From assembly GCA_019359395.1 (NCBI GenBank), contig JAHHHK010000031.1, forward strand, positions 1 through 64,000: a DNA stretch of 64,000 bases, read 5' to 3'. This document shows positions 52,114-62,585 of the stretch, in pieces. The notes beneath the pieces are model-generated. The model was not told the origin of the DNA. It did not search any database and saw only the letters and a list, made by a program, of their open reading frames with translations. The stretch's first letter is position 1, and each line of letters starts with the position of its first letter. The stretch is from Komarekiella atlantica HA4396-MV6 (GTDB lineage Bacteria; Cyanobacteriota; Cyanobacteriia; Cyanobacteriales; Nostocaceae). A program made the translations under genes and the position numbers.

Positions 52114-55100
52114 TCAAGGGTTGACGGTAACAATAATCTCTGTTCCTTGTCCGGGTTGACTCCTAATCGTGAGTTGTGCGCCGATGCGCTCTGCCCGTTC
52201 GCTCATGCCGAGTAAGCCAAATCCCTCAGAGGCTTGAATACTGCCAACTCCAAAGCCCTGTCCATTGTCTTTCACGCGCAAGCAAACCTGATCGCGATCG
52301 TAGATTAGCTCCACTCGAATTTCATCAGCATTGGCGTGTCGAATCGCATTGGTTAAGGCTTCCTGCCCCATCCGCAGTAGGTTACTCTCGACTTCAGTCG
52401 GTAGAGCATACACCACACCCTTGATCTCGTAATATAAAGTGGTATCCATTGCAGCAGTTCTGATTTGAGCGATGAGACGATGTAGAGCGCTCTGTAGACT
52501 GCCCTCCTCCAAAAGCTGGGGACGGAGTGCCACGACCGATCGCCGCGCTTCAGTCAATCCAGTTCGTGCCAATTCTTTGATCAGATCCAGGTGTGCCTGA
52601 GTTGCTTCTACATCATCTGTTAGCACCTGTTTTGCCGCTCCCACCTGAGCCAGAATGCCTGTAAACGCCTGAGCGAGTGTGTCGTGAATTTCGCGTGCCA
52701 TGCGGTTGCGCTCCTCTAAAATTGAGGCTTCTTCTGCTTGCTTCAGCGCCGTAATATCTCGCGCCAGCCAAATCACCTGATCATGGTCGATTGGGGCAAT
52801 GCGAGCCGAAAACCAGGCTTCTCGTCCATTTAGAAACGCACTGTACTCGACCGTGAGGGTTTGTTGGGTTCTCAGCACCTGCTGAATATAACCTAGAAAT
52901 TCATCGGCTTGTTCCCTTCCGAGCTGATGCATGGTTTTACCAATCATCTCCTCAAAGGGTTGCCATAGCAGATTTCGTTCCAGTACCATTATTTCAAGGA
53001 ATCGCCCTTCAGCAGACAGTACAAACAATGGATCGGGAATTGCCTCAATTAGAGTCCGTAGCTTTGACTCTGAGGCTTGTAGGGCTTCTTCTGCTTGTTT
53101 GCGATCGTTAATGTCAACGTGGGTTCCCAACATCCGCATGGGTTGACCTGATTCGTCCCAGGCAACAATTTTGCCAACAGAAAGAGTCCATTTCCACTGA
53201 CCATTCTGGGTATGCTGGCGATACTCTGCTCGATAGCTGGGGATTTCTCCAGCAATGTAAGCACGGTAGGTTGCGACAACTGATTCTCTGTCATCAGGAT
53301 GCAAACGAGCAATCCATTCAGAAATGGTTTCGTGGAATGTTGCTGGATTGTAGCCCAGCATTAAAGCGTATTCTGGGTTAACAATTCTTTCTTCAGTTTT
53401 TAAATCGAGATCGTAGAGTCCCTGATTTGTGGCTGTTAATGCCAGGCGCAGCCGTTCTTCACTATTTTGTAGAGCGGCTTCTGCTTGTTTGCGATCGCTA
53501 ATATCCGCAATCACCCCTTCGATGTAGTCATCGTCTGCATTCAGATAAAGAGAGAAAAGCCCCCAAAACAATGTCCCATCTCGTTTTCGCATCTGGGCTT
53601 CAAAGCTTCGCACTTCCCGATCCCGCTTCAGCAACTCAATGAGGTGTTGGTGATCGCTGGGATCTGCATAATAGCCTGTGGTGTGTTCAAGCCCAATGAT
53701 CTCCTCTGGTGAATCAAAGCCAAACAGATTGGCATGGCGTTGATTGGCATCGAGAAGTAATCTATCCGAGAGGCGGACTCGGAAGATGCCGACCTGCGAG
53801 TTTTCAAAGATAGCTCGGAACTTGGTTTCACTGCGTTGTAATGCCTCTTCTGCTTGTCTACGCTGGGTGGTATCATTGCCAACTGATAAGATTTCAACGA
53901 CATCTCCCTGCTCATTGAAGATGGCTTGATTTGACCAAGCAACCCAAACTCGCCGACCGTCTCGACACAGGTTTTCACCCTCGCCTTGCGGGTACGATTG
54001 AGGATTACGAAGTAAATCACGGACAAAGGGTTTGACATCCCGCCCAGAGGTTTCGATGTCTGGAATGATGGTTTCAAATAAGGTACGCCCTACAATCTGA
54101 TGTTCTTCATAGCCCAGGAGTTTCACCCCATAATCGTTGATGTATCGAATTCGTCCTTGCGTGTCATAGCAAATGATGACGGAATTCGCGGTTTGTAGCA
54201 GGTTGCGGTAATTGGCTTCACTTTGTCGTAACGCAGCAGTTCGTTCTGCGACCTGTTGCTCTAAAGTGCAGTTGTAGTCGGCTAGGAGTTTCTCGGCTTG
54301 TTTGCGCTCTGTAATGTCCTGAAAGGTAGCGATCGCATAAGTGATATTGCCCTGTTGATCAAAAACTGGTGTTCCCCGTGCCTCAATTAGAATTGTGACA
54401 TGATCTCGACGAATTTCTATATCTTCAGTCCTAATGCGTTCGCCCCTTAATGCCCGCACAATAGGCAAGCTCTCCGCTGGATAGATTTGATCCGTTCCCG
54501 CTACATAAAGCTGATAAGCCTCTGATATCTGCTCCGGTGCGATGGAAGTATCAGTTTCTTTGCCTATAAGTTGACTGCCGCATTGGTTGGTATAGTAAGG
54601 GCAACCTGTCGCATCCACGATCCCAATTCCCACCGGAATCGCTTCGAGGAACTGGGTGATCTTGCTTTCCTTAGCCCGCAGTTCTGAGTAAAGGTTGGCA
54701 TTTTCGATGGCGATCGCTGCTTGAGTCGATAATAGCTGCAAGACCTGCGATCGCTCTGGTGTAAATACTCTAGCTGCTAACCGATTTTCTAAATACAATA
54801 CACCGACCAGCTTGGCTTGATTCAGCAGCGGCAAACAGAAAACAGATTGAGGCTGGTTCTGTTGAATGTATGGCTCATTAATAAAAGCACCTTCACGAGT
54901 CGCATCATTTAAGGTGACAGGCTTCAGAGTCCGAATCACATATTGAATGATTGATTCTGGCAATTGATCGGCAATTGGAATAGACTGTAACACCTGAGCC
55001 GCACAAGCATTTTCATCGGTATTGAGTTCACAAGCCGCTTCAATCGACCATTCTCCTGAGTTTTCTAAAATCAGATATCCGGTTTGTGCGCCAGCATTCT

Positions 55101-58100
55101 CAATTAAAGTTTGCATCAGTGATCGCAGCAATTGCTTCAGTTCAATTTCACGAGAAATCGCCTGTGAAGCTTTCATCACTGCTACTAAATCGAAAGCGGT
55201 ATGGAAGGGATTAGAGATAGTTTTAGCAGTAATAGGAATTGATGTGGAAGCGGCTCTAGACGACTGAGGAAAGAACTGTGGATAGCGAGTTTCTAAGTCT
55301 TTAACTTTAGCAGTTGCGCCCCAGCGATCGTAGCAATAGTGCGCCTCTTTCATATAGGTTTGAGCAATTTTTTCTCGACCTCGCGCTAGATAATGTTTAG
55401 CCGCTAATTCATAAGCTAATGCTTCTTCCTGGATATATTCATTTTCAGCAGCACCTGCGATCGCCCGTTCATAAAACTCTTCAGCCTCAAGAAATTGCCC
55501 TAAGACTCGTGCTTTCTCTGCCTCGACTAGATAAAATTTATGTAGATAATTCATTGGGGCGTGTTCTGCCCATTTCTGCATTTTTTCTTGGTTAGTGTTA
55601 ATACAGTTTAGCCAAGCTACTTTTTCAGAGATTGAAGCATCGAGCAACAGGCTCAAAAGCGCCAACGAATGATAGAAACAGAATACAGGTAAAACTCCTA
55701 TTGCCCTCGCTTCTTCAAAATGTTTCCTTGCCAAAATAGCAGTCTGTACAGCTTGATGATATTCTTCAAATAGATAAAACAGTATGACTTTGTGCAGATA
55801 TAGCATTTGAATTGCAGTTCCATCTTTAACTGCAATAGCGTGTGGTAACGCCTCCTCTTCATTAAACACCCGACCAACTAAGCGACTGGGATTCTCAGAC
55901 CTATCTAACAAATTAAGAATGGTCTGCCACACCATTGCAATCCAATTTGAGGGGCTTTCCCGTCTGATTCGATCAACCGCTTTGCTGTATGTTGCCGTTT
56001 TCTGTTCCAGTTGGGTGAGTTCCTCACCGACAAAAAACGAGTGGTAGCACACCTCATATGCAGCATAACCAGCAGATTCAAAGTCTCCGGTTTCCACTCC
56101 TTCCTGATAAACCTCAACCAGCAGTGGTATCGTCTCCTTAAGATGTACTTTCCATTGCATAATCTGGTCACTAAATACGTGTAATGCTTTAGCCTTGCCT
56201 TTTTTGGTATTCAAGCGTTCCGCTAAGCTAAGAGCCAATCGACCAAATTTATAGCCGAGTTCAATGTCTTGAACAACTCCACATAGAACCAACCCGTAGC
56301 AGGCATAATACAGTGATGACCAGATAGCATTCCCGTAGTTGATTGATAAATTTACCGTTTTGAACGTAATCAGTATCCACAGTGCTGGTGATGCTATAAA
56401 TGCAGCAGACCCTATATTCGCTAGGATTGACATTGCTGCTAGCGGTTCTGATTCAGTCATCTCTGGTAAATTAATCAAGTCTTCAATTTCTCGTTCAGCA
56501 AGTAGTGCCGCCGTTGACTCCAATCCGCCTCGAACATCTAACTCACTTGGATTTTCTGGTAAAATCACTCCCAGGAGCTTCAACACTTCCAAGCCAGTTT
56601 TGAGTGCTTCTTTCAGGTTGCCCTGTGACAAATATCTTTGAATGCTGCTGTTGTAAACTTGCACTTTGTCAACCACTGTTTTGGCACGATCAAGTACCAC
56701 TTCTACCAACTGTTCCATCTCATCAAAGCAACCCTGGAGATACGCCGCTTCTGCTGCTTCTGAGTACAGCGCTAAGGTGAGGTCATACTCACTCTGCCAA
56801 CTTTCTGAATTGAGGAGTTTAAGCCCTGTAGTGAAATACTTAAAAGCTGCTTCATAAGCCGTTGCTGCCTTTGCTTTCTGACCTGCCGTTAAATTCAATC
56901 TGGCAATTTCAGTTCGTTCTGATCGAGCAGTGACTAGCTCAAGTCCTTGATTGAGATGATCGATGATTTCAAACAACCGATCGGCTCGTTGCTCTGGTGA
57001 AGTTTTTTCGAGCAAATTGCGACCGATTTGGAGATGAACAACCTGTTTCTGCGATTCATCAATCAAAGCATAAGCCGCTTGCTGAACGCGATCGTGCAGA
57101 AACTTATACTCTTGAACCAACAAGTCTTCGTCCAATTCAGACAGAGGTTGAATTAATCCCGCTTGTATTGCTGCTAGTAAGTCCTGAAAAATTGCTTTCG
57201 GTGATTTTTCGCAAACGATCGCTAACGTTTCTAAATCAAACTCAGACCCAACACAAGCAGCGATGGAGAGAACTTGCTGTGTTGCTTCCGGCAATTTCTG
57301 CAACTGACGCAGCAGCAACTCCACCACATTAGCAGTGATATCTTGAGCTTCAATCTCAGCTAGGTTCCACTGCCAACTCAACTGTTGGGCATTAAAGGTC
57401 AACAGATTTTCGCCATACAGCAGCTTCAAAATTTCACCGACAAAGAAGGGGTTGCCCTCGGTTTTACACAACACGACTTGGGCTAAGGAACGAACGGTAT
57501 CAGGATTGTGATGTAATGTCTCAGCTAACAGTTGAGTCAACGGTTCCAGCGTTAAGGGAGTCAGAGCGATTTCTTGAAGGATTGCTCCCTGATTTCGCAA
57601 GTTCTCCAGCATCAAAATTAATGAATGCGTTGGAGTCACTTCATGATCTCGATAAGCTCCGATCAAAAATAGAGATTGAGTTTGCTCATCTAGTAAGATC
57701 AGTTCGATTAACTTCAGCGTCGCAGCATCGATCCACTGTAGATCGTCTAAGAAGATGACTAGAGGATGCTCTTTTGCACAAAACACTCGCACAAATCTTT
57801 GAAACGTCAGATTGAAGCGATTCTGTGCTTCTGTTGCTCCAACTTCGGGTACAGACGGTTGCTGTCCAATGATCAACTCCACTTCGGGGATCACATCAAT
57901 GATGATTTGTCCGTTGCTGCCCAAAGCGGTGAGGAGCCGCGATCGCCACTGTTGCACTTGCTCATCCGGTTCCCCCAGAAGTTGCTGCACCAACTTTTGC
58001 AGGGCATCCACAATGGCGCTGTAAGGAATATTGCGCCTGAATTGGTCAAATTTACCCGATATGAAATAGCCGTGCTTTGCTGTGATGGGTTTATAGAGTT

Positions 58101-59214
58101 CTTGCACCAATGCTGTTTTGCCAACGCCAGCGTAACCAGCAACGAGCATAAGTTCGACATTGAATTGAGCATTTTCTATGCCTGACTCTAGTTGACAAAT
58201 TTCGCCAAACGTCTCTTTTCTAGCCACTCTGTCAAACGCCGCCAATAATGCTTTAGTCTCCGCTTCTCGTCCATACAGTTTCTCAGGAATGCAAAACTGT
58301 TCTGAAACATCTTGTAGTCCCAACGACATGGCGTTGATCTGACCCATTTCTGCCAGTTGCCCGGCGCAGCGTTCTAGATCCGCTTTGATGCCCCAGGCAC
58401 TTTGATAGCGATCCTCCGCATTTTTCGCCATCAACTTCAAAATTATGCCTGAAATGGGTTTGGGAATCGTGGCGTTCAATGTATGCGGAGGAATCGGCGG
58501 TTTGGCAATATGGCAATGCACTAGCTCCAGGATGTCTTGAGTGGGGAACGGTAGCTGTCCAGTTAACAGTTCGTAGAAGGTTACGCCCAGCGAGTAGAAA
58601 TCGGTGCGATAGTCGAGCATCCGGTTCATCCGCCCGGTTTGCTCTGGCGACAGATAGGCAAGCGTGCCTTCTAACACATGGGGACTTTTGAACGTCGGAT
58701 TGGTGCGGTTAAATTGGGTCGCAATCCCAAAATCAATAATTTTGACAACGCCAGTATCCAGATTAAAGACTATGTTTCCAGGGTTGATATCTTTATGAAT
58801 GATATTGGCTGCATGGATTCTGCCAAGAATGTCGGTGAGGGCGATCGCAAGACCTAGAAAAGTGGATAAAGGCATGGGGCAAAAGATATCTGGGCGCTTG
58901 TGCATCCATTGCTCTAGGGACTCTCCCCCAAAATCTTCTAAGATAATCACCAGAGTGCGTTGATAGTCTTGCTGGCTGTATGCTTCAATAACTCCTTCCA
59001 GATTGAGGGAACGAATAATTTTATATTCCTGTCTGTAGCGGGTCAGTTCTTGAGGTGAGGGATAATCAAACTTTAGCATTTTTACGATGATCCCTACTCC
59101 ATCCTCTCTAATGCCTCGATACACTAGAGAATTAGAACTTTCGTATATTTTGTTTTGGATAAAAATACCAGGTAGAGCGATCATAGAGCAACTCTTTAGA
59201 GAATAATCTGGCAT
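52114..59214 (-). CDS. Giant Ser/Thr kinase-AAA ATPase-GAF-PAS-histidine kinase
   Basis: 2366 residues, one continuous frame. Seen in order: Ser/Thr kinase (about 10-275; HKDINPGN near 141, DFG near 158); AAA/ORC-type ATPase (GYAGVGKTALVQ near 358, FLDDLQWIDAATL as Walker B); a long helical TPR-like region to about 1330; GAF (1345-1505); five PAS domains with PAC tails starting near 1520, 1668, 1798, 1920 and 2051; a HisKA_3 dimerisation helix with phospho-His in RMAREIHDTLAQAF near 2175; and HATPase (NAIRHANADE near 2288, DNGQGFG near 2314). No membrane helix is seen, so it is probably cytosolic. Kinases of this layout are typical of filamentous cyanobacteria; ligands are unknown. Stop and the partner regulator start are adjacent. 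Confidence 0.95.
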   Translation of the reverse strand: MPDYSLKSCSMIALPGIFIQNKIYESSNSLVYRGIREDGVGIIVKMLKFDYPSPQELTRYRQEYKIIRSLNLEGVIEAYSQQDYQRTLVIILEDFGGESLEQWMHKRPDIFCPMPLSTFLGLAIALTDILGRIHAANIIHKDINPGNIVFNLDTGVVKIIDFGIATQFNRTNPTFKSPHVLEGTLAYLSPEQTGRMNRMLDYRTDFYSLGVTFYELLTGQLPFPTQDILELVHCHIAKPPIPPHTLNATIPKPISGIILKLMAKNAEDRYQSAWGIKADLERCAGQLAEMGQINAMSLGLQDVSEQFCIPEKLYGREAETKALLAAFDRVARKETFGEICQLESGIENAQFNVELMLVAGYAGVGKTALVQELYKPITAKHGYFISGKFDQFRRNIPYSAIVDALQKLVQQLLGEPDEQVQQWRSRLLTALGSNGQIIIDVIPEVELIIGQQPSVPEVGATEAQNRFNLTFQRFVRVFCAKEHPLVIFLDDLQWIDAATLKLIELILLDEQTQSLFLIGAYRDHEVTPTHSLILMLENLRNQGAILQEIALTPLTLEPLTQLLAETLHHNPDTVRSLAQVVLCKTEGNPFFVGEILKLLYGENLLTFNAQQLSWQWNLAEIEAQDITANVVELLLRQLQKLPEATQQVLSIAACVGSEFDLETLAIVCEKSPKAIFQDLLAAIQAGLIQPLSELDEDLLVQEYKFLHDRVQQAAYALIDESQKQVVHLQIGRNLLEKTSPEQRADRLFEIIDHLNQGLELVTARSERTEIARLNLTAGQKAKAATAYEAAFKYFTTGLKLLNSESWQSEYDLTLALYSEAAEAAYLQGCFDEMEQLVEVVLDRAKTVVDKVQVYNSSIQRYLSQGNLKEALKTGLEVLKLLGVILPENPSELDVRGGLESTAALLAEREIEDLINLPEMTESEPLAAMSILANIGSAAFIASPALWILITFKTVNLSINYGNAIWSSLYYACYGLVLCGVVQDIELGYKFGRLALSLAERLNTKKGKAKALHVFSDQIMQWKVHLKETIPLLVEVYQEGVETGDFESAGYAAYEVCYHSFFVGEELTQLEQKTATYSKAVDRIRRESPSNWIAMVWQTILNLLDRSENPSRLVGRVFNEEEALPHAIAVKDGTAIQMLYLHKVILFYLFEEYHQAVQTAILARKHFEEARAIGVLPVFCFYHSLALLSLLLDASISEKVAWLNCINTNQEKMQKWAEHAPMNYLHKFYLVEAEKARVLGQFLEAEEFYERAIAGAAENEYIQEEALAYELAAKHYLARGREKIAQTYMKEAHYCYDRWGATAKVKDLETRYPQFFPQSSRAASTSIPITAKTISNPFHTAFDLVAVMKASQAISREIELKQLLRSLMQTLIENAGAQTGYLILENSGEWSIEAACELNTDENACAAQVLQSIPIADQLPESIIQYVIRTLKPVTLNDATREGAFINEPYIQQNQPQSVFCLPLLNQAKLVGVLYLENRLAARVFTPERSQVLQLLSTQAAIAIENANLYSELRAKESKITQFLEAIPVGIGIVDATGCPYYTNQCGSQLIGKETDTSIAPEQISEAYQLYVAGTDQIYPAESLPIVRALRGERIRTEDIEIRRDHVTILIEARGTPVFDQQGNITYAIATFQDITERKQAEKLLADYNCTLEQQVAERTAALRQSEANYRNLLQTANSVIICYDTQGRIRYINDYGVKLLGYEEHQIVGRTLFETIIPDIETSGRDVKPFVRDLLRNPQSYPQGEGENLCRDGRRVWVAWSNQAIFNEQGDVVEILSVGNDTTQRRQAEEALQRSETKFRAIFENSQVGIFRVRLSDRLLLDANQRHANLFGFDSPEEIIGLEHTTGYYADPSDHQHLIELLKRDREVRSFEAQMRKRDGTLFWGLFSLYLNADDDYIEGVIADISDRKQAEAALQNSEERLRLALTATNQGLYDLDLKTEERIVNPEYALMLGYNPATFHETISEWIARLHPDDRESVVATYRAYIAGEIPSYRAEYRQHTQNGQWKWTLSVGKIVAWDESGQPMRMLGTHVDINDRKQAEEALQASESKLRTLIEAIPDPLFVLSAEGRFLEIMVLERNLLWQPFEEMIGKTMHQLGREQADEFLGYIQQVLRTQQTLTVEYSAFLNGREAWFSARIAPIDHDQVIWLARDITALKQAEEASILEERNRMAREIHDTLAQAFTGILAQVGAAKQVLTDDVEATQAHLDLIKELARTGLTEARRSVVALRPQLLEEGSLQSALHRLIAQIRTAAMDTTLYYEIKGVVYALPTEVESNLLRMGQEALTNAIRHANADEIRVELIYDRDQVCLRVKDNGQGFGVGSIQASEGFGLLGMSERAERIGAQLTIRSQPGQGTEIIVTVNP

Positions 59215-59439
59215 AATCCAAACTATACAGCAATCTAGTTATCTACATCTTTCATCTTCTGAGGTTTTATTTGGTTTCGTTCATTTCTAGCCAGTTGCAG
59301 AGTGATGGCGTTCACTTACGAGCGCTGTATCAATTATGTAGAGCGTTTCTACAGCACTCATTTTACAACTGGCATAGCACGGAACACCAGAAGCGCAAAG
59401 TTTTGCCCTATCCCTCGTACAACTTCTTCACTGTCCCGT

Positions 59440-59690
59440 TATGGTGATATGGTTGAGTCGATGGGGGATATTATTCCCCGCACCTCTCAGTTAGATCCGT
59501 GCGTGCAGTAGGGTAGATAGCCAGCGAGTTACCAGTATTGGCACTTTTCCAACCACCCCCCTCCAAACTACGCATGACCGTTTCCGTATCACGTAGCTTT
59601 CCAGTAATTTTTACGTTTGAGAGTTTCACCATCGTAGCGTCCATATTGGATTTTCTCGTGACATTGACGGCAAACTATAAGGGCATTGAG
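59440..59690 (-). mobile_element. Group II intron 3' remnant
   Basis: On the minus strand 59685-59590 reads ALIVCRQCHEKIQYGRYDGE, TLKRKNYWKAT, stop, an HNH-endonuclease tail as found at the end of group II intron reverse transcriptases. About 60-140 bp further on come CACGCACGGATCTAACTGAG and AGGTGCGGGGAATAATATCC, resembling domain V/VI ends of bacterial introns. The reverse transcriptase body and 5' part are absent. The exact 3' splice boundary is not certain. The surrounding 59215-59782 has no other gene. Confidence 0.6.
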
Positions 59691-59782
59691 CCGAGATATT
59701 AGCATCAAAGCCGGCATTAAAAGCACTGGCGGAACTATCGCAAAAAGATAGATGTAACACTAAACTAATAACAGAATATTAA

Positions 59783-60958
59783 TTATTGCTTTCCACTCAA
59801 TCGACCTGTTTGATAAAAATCACGCAGGTTAGGGAAAGCCTTTTCTAGCAGCCAGTTCCGCCCAATTTCTGATTCAGGAATATTTGAGGCAGCCATATAA
59901 TAACCACTCCTATAAGCAGCTACACCCAAACAAGCTTGTAGGCTGGATATGGCCCGCGAAGAAGCTGGAATAGCCATCAAATCTTGCAGATGACTGGGAT
60001 GATAATTTTGTCCTACCAGCAGAAAATAAACCAAAGTATGAACCAACCGGGATAAAACAACTGTTCGGTCTTGCCAACGTTCTAAATGAGACTTGATACA
60101 GAAGTAATCAGGTAAATCAGCCGCTTGAGATTCATCAATGAATAAATCGCTTTGGCTTTCGATAAAGCTGGAATCCAGACTTATAAACTGTTTAAGAAAA
60201 ACAAGTGTTTTCCCCCAACGTTCGTGTTCCTTAGTTTCAGGAGAGAACGCACCTTCTGAATACTGTGAACCATACTTTTCTTGAAGTTGTGCAACAGCCT
60301 CTTGATTGATATCACCTTGCCAGTCAGATTCAGCAAAAAACTCTTTTAAAATTTCTTGTAAATAGATGGGTGAAAACTTACTGATATCTGGTGCTTCATC
60401 ATCAAAATCGTCTTCATACGTATCAATAATAAATTTCTCTAACTCGATTTCTAGCTCTTGCTTTCTATTAACTGGTAGTAATGATTTAGCGTCTTCTAAC
60501 GATAGAGGAAAATTTAAATAAGGATGACCTTTGGCTAAGTAAGAATCACTCAAATCTGCCAAACTCTCTAGTGCGATAGTCCGGGCAAAATACTCATCTT
60601 GTGGATGAATGTAAACCCTGTCTAGTTCCTTATCCACTAGCATCATATTAATTGCCAGTAGGGCAAACCATGAGGCATCGTGCAAACAAGTCGGGAAATC
60701 AGCAATCAAATCTACTAACTTCAGTTCTAAGATTTCTTCCCAAACACCTATCCTAGTTCTATTAGAAACATCACAAAAATGCTCTACCTCTTCTCCAATA
60801 GATGTTTCTCCTAACCACGTAAGATTTTCTACCCGCAAAGGAGAGGAGTAGTCAGGAGTCAGCTGGTTTTGGCTGTCCTCATCGAACTGTATCCACATCA
60901 AAGCCAAAAGTATCAGCTTACAAATACTCACTCGCTTCAGGAGAAGATATTCAAGCAT
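59783..60958 (-). CDS. Conserved hypothetical protein, unknown function
   Basis: 391 residues, acidic (DTYEDDFDDEAPDISKF near 185), no signal peptide or convincing membrane helix apart from a hydrophobic start (ICKLILLALMWIQF). Starting at the internal Met near residue 21 is possible. Regions such as SRLVHTLVYFLLVGQNYHPS and LQACLGVAAYRSGYYMAASN are helical. I do not recognise a family. It is divergent from the SSB gene with a 222-bp gap, which shows no other feature. Confidence 0.75.
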   Translation of the reverse strand: MLEYLLLKRVSICKLILLALMWIQFDEDSQNQLTPDYSSPLRVENLTWLGETSIGEEVEHFCDVSNRTRIGVWEEILELKLVDLIADFPTCLHDASWFALLAINMMLVDKELDRVYIHPQDEYFARTIALESLADLSDSYLAKGHPYLNFPLSLEDAKSLLPVNRKQELEIELEKFIIDTYEDDFDDEAPDISKFSPIYLQEILKEFFAESDWQGDINQEAVAQLQEKYGSQYSEGAFSPETKEHERWGKTLVFLKQFISLDSSFIESQSDLFIDESQAADLPDYFCIKSHLERWQDRTVVLSRLVHTLVYFLLVGQNYHPSHLQDLMAIPASSRAISSLQACLGVAAYRSGYYMAASNIPESEIGRNWLLEKAFPNLRDFYQTGRLSGKQ

Positions 60959-61180
60959 AAGTCATTACTTATAATTTTTAGATGCATACCACAATAACTG
61001 CGATACCAACATAGCACAGGGTAACTTCTCGTTCCTTAGTAAAAACCACAATGCTATAAGAAGCAGGGACAAACAATAACTCACGAGCATGAATAACCAA
61101 GAATGTGATTTAAGTAAAACAACTCGTCAAAACAAGAAATCCTAAAAGAACTAATGCTGACGCAGCAATAAGAGAAATAT

Positions 61181-61579
61181 ATGAATCCTCGCGTTATGAA
61201 CTATATCAACAAAGTCATGCTAGTTGGCAGATGCGGACAACAACCAGAACTGAAATATTTCGAGTCTGGTGCAGTTAAGGCTTCAATCTCTATTGCAGTC
61301 AGACCACCCTACCGTAGCGATCAAGCCCTTTGGTTTGATTTAGTCGCCTGGGGAAATCAAGCAGAAGTGATTGGAAATTATGTTCATAAAGGGACTCAGA
61401 TTGCAATTACTGGCGAGTTTGGATTCGACCGTTGGGCAGATAAAAATTCTGGTACTATGCGACAAAAACCCGTAATCACAATCAATGCAATCGAATTATT
61501 AGGTTCACCCCGTAAGGAAGAATCTATATCTACTTCCACACCAAACGAAACACAGGCTGTAGCTAACGCCAATTTCTAG
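61181..61579 (+). CDS. Single-stranded DNA-binding protein (OB fold), no acidic tail
   Basis: 132 residues (possible start at Met6, 61196). OB-fold SSB pattern: MNYINKVMLVGRCGQQPELK, ASISIAVRPPYRSDQALWFD, VAWGNQAEVIGNYVHKGTQI, AITGEFGFDRWADKNSG. The C-terminus ends ...TQAVANANF and lacks the acidic DDDIPF-type tip through which SSBs recruit partner proteins. The next gene carries such a tip. Probably part of a mobile-element or plasmid replication set. Confidence 0.9.
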   Translation: MNPRVMNYINKVMLVGRCGQQPELKYFESGAVKASISIAVRPPYRSDQALWFDLVAWGNQAEVIGNYVHKGTQIAITGEFGFDRWADKNSGTMRQKPVITINAIELLGSPRKEESISTSTPNETQAVANANF

Positions 61580-61652
61580 GAAATTACAAATCGCCTATGC
61601 AGTATCAATCGTAGGCGATAAACCATCTAATCAATTTACAAACCAAACAAAC

Positions 61653-62072
61653 ATGATTCATAATACTGCAACTGTTAATCTTAAGTCAGTCAACACAACT
61701 CACGACAAAGAAGGTTCCTTGATTGCCTTCGGGATTGCGGAATTCTATTACCGTTCCAAGGAGGGAGTAGTCGCTGACGAGATCCCATTTCGTTCCAAGG
61801 GCGCACCCGCTGTCGTTATCAACGAACAAGGCGAAGGCGTACACGGTACCGCAGAAGGATATCTCGATTTAATAGTAGATAATAGGGGTGAGTATAAAGA
61901 AAAGATTGCCACATTCGTAATCAGAAACTTTATCTCAGCACAGCCTATTAACGAACTCACTCAGGTTAGCAAAAACCCTAACTCGCTTGAAACTCCCGAT
62001 TTTGCCAAGGAACTACTCGAAGATAACGTTACCTCGACAGATGAAGATTTAGACGAAGAACCTCCGTTTTAG
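61653..62072 (+). CDS. SSB-like partner protein with acidic C-terminal tip
   Basis: 139 residues. The body (TVNLKSVNTTHDKEGSLIAF, GIAEFYYRSKEGVVADEIPF, YKEKIATFVIRNFISAQPI) has the alternating beta pattern of a small OB-fold-like domain but no standard SSB signature. The last residues STDEDLDEEPPF are a perfect SSB-type interaction tail. It lies 74 bp downstream of the tail-less SSB on the same strand. I infer that the two act together on single-stranded DNA, one binding and one recruiting. Confidence 0.75.
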   Translation: MIHNTATVNLKSVNTTHDKEGSLIAFGIAEFYYRSKEGVVADEIPFRSKGAPAVVINEQGEGVHGTAEGYLDLIVDNRGEYKEKIATFVIRNFISAQPINELTQVSKNPNSLETPDFAKELLEDNVTSTDEDLDEEPPF

Positions 62073-62347
62073 ACCTAATTAATTGAATAATGCTAGTACA
62101 TACAGGGTTAATTGTTAGTACTGGCATTATTTTTTACAGAAATCCAGAATAAAAATCCACTGTTTGGTAGAATCGCTGACATGAATTACAAAATCGCTTC
62201 ATTAACATATGTCATGTATGCAGACAATAAGGTTCTTAACTGGAAACTCCTAAAACCTTTATTCTATCGTTGCCAATATTTTCTAAAGTTCTTTACTGTC
62301 GAACAAATTTTGTGTTCCGCTTGCGCCCTACACAAACAATTGTGTTC

Positions 62348-62446
62348 TTAACTGTCACATAGTAACTCAGCTAATTTCGCTTCAGGATCTGTCTGCCTGT
62401 GCGTACTTATTCCCGTATTGCCTAAACCAATAAATCCAATTTTCAT
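62348..62446 (-). pseudogene. NAD(P)-binding dehydrogenase N-terminal stub
   Basis: 32 codons from ATG 62446: MKIGFIGLGNTGISTHRQTD, PEAKLAELLCDS, stop. The first 12 residues are the Rossmann start of 6-phosphogluconate/3-hydroxyisobutyrate dehydrogenases (GFIGLGNMG in relatives); the remainder does not match. The interval 62073-62347 holds no gene I can support. Confidence 0.5.
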
Positions 62447-62585
62447 TTCAACTACCTTTTTAGAATTGAATCTAAGTGCGATCGCAGTGCTTCAGTCCAA
62501 CGGCGTTAGGTCGCAAAAACTTTTAAGTGACAAACGAGATAATCTCGTTCGTATTGCTTTAATCCAAAGCGCAAGGTTCCTCTTG

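Noticed and set aside
62112-62351. Possible 79-codon + strand gene
   Set aside because: Low-complexity, biased composition and no ribosome site; it overlaps the opposite-strand dehydrogenase stub.
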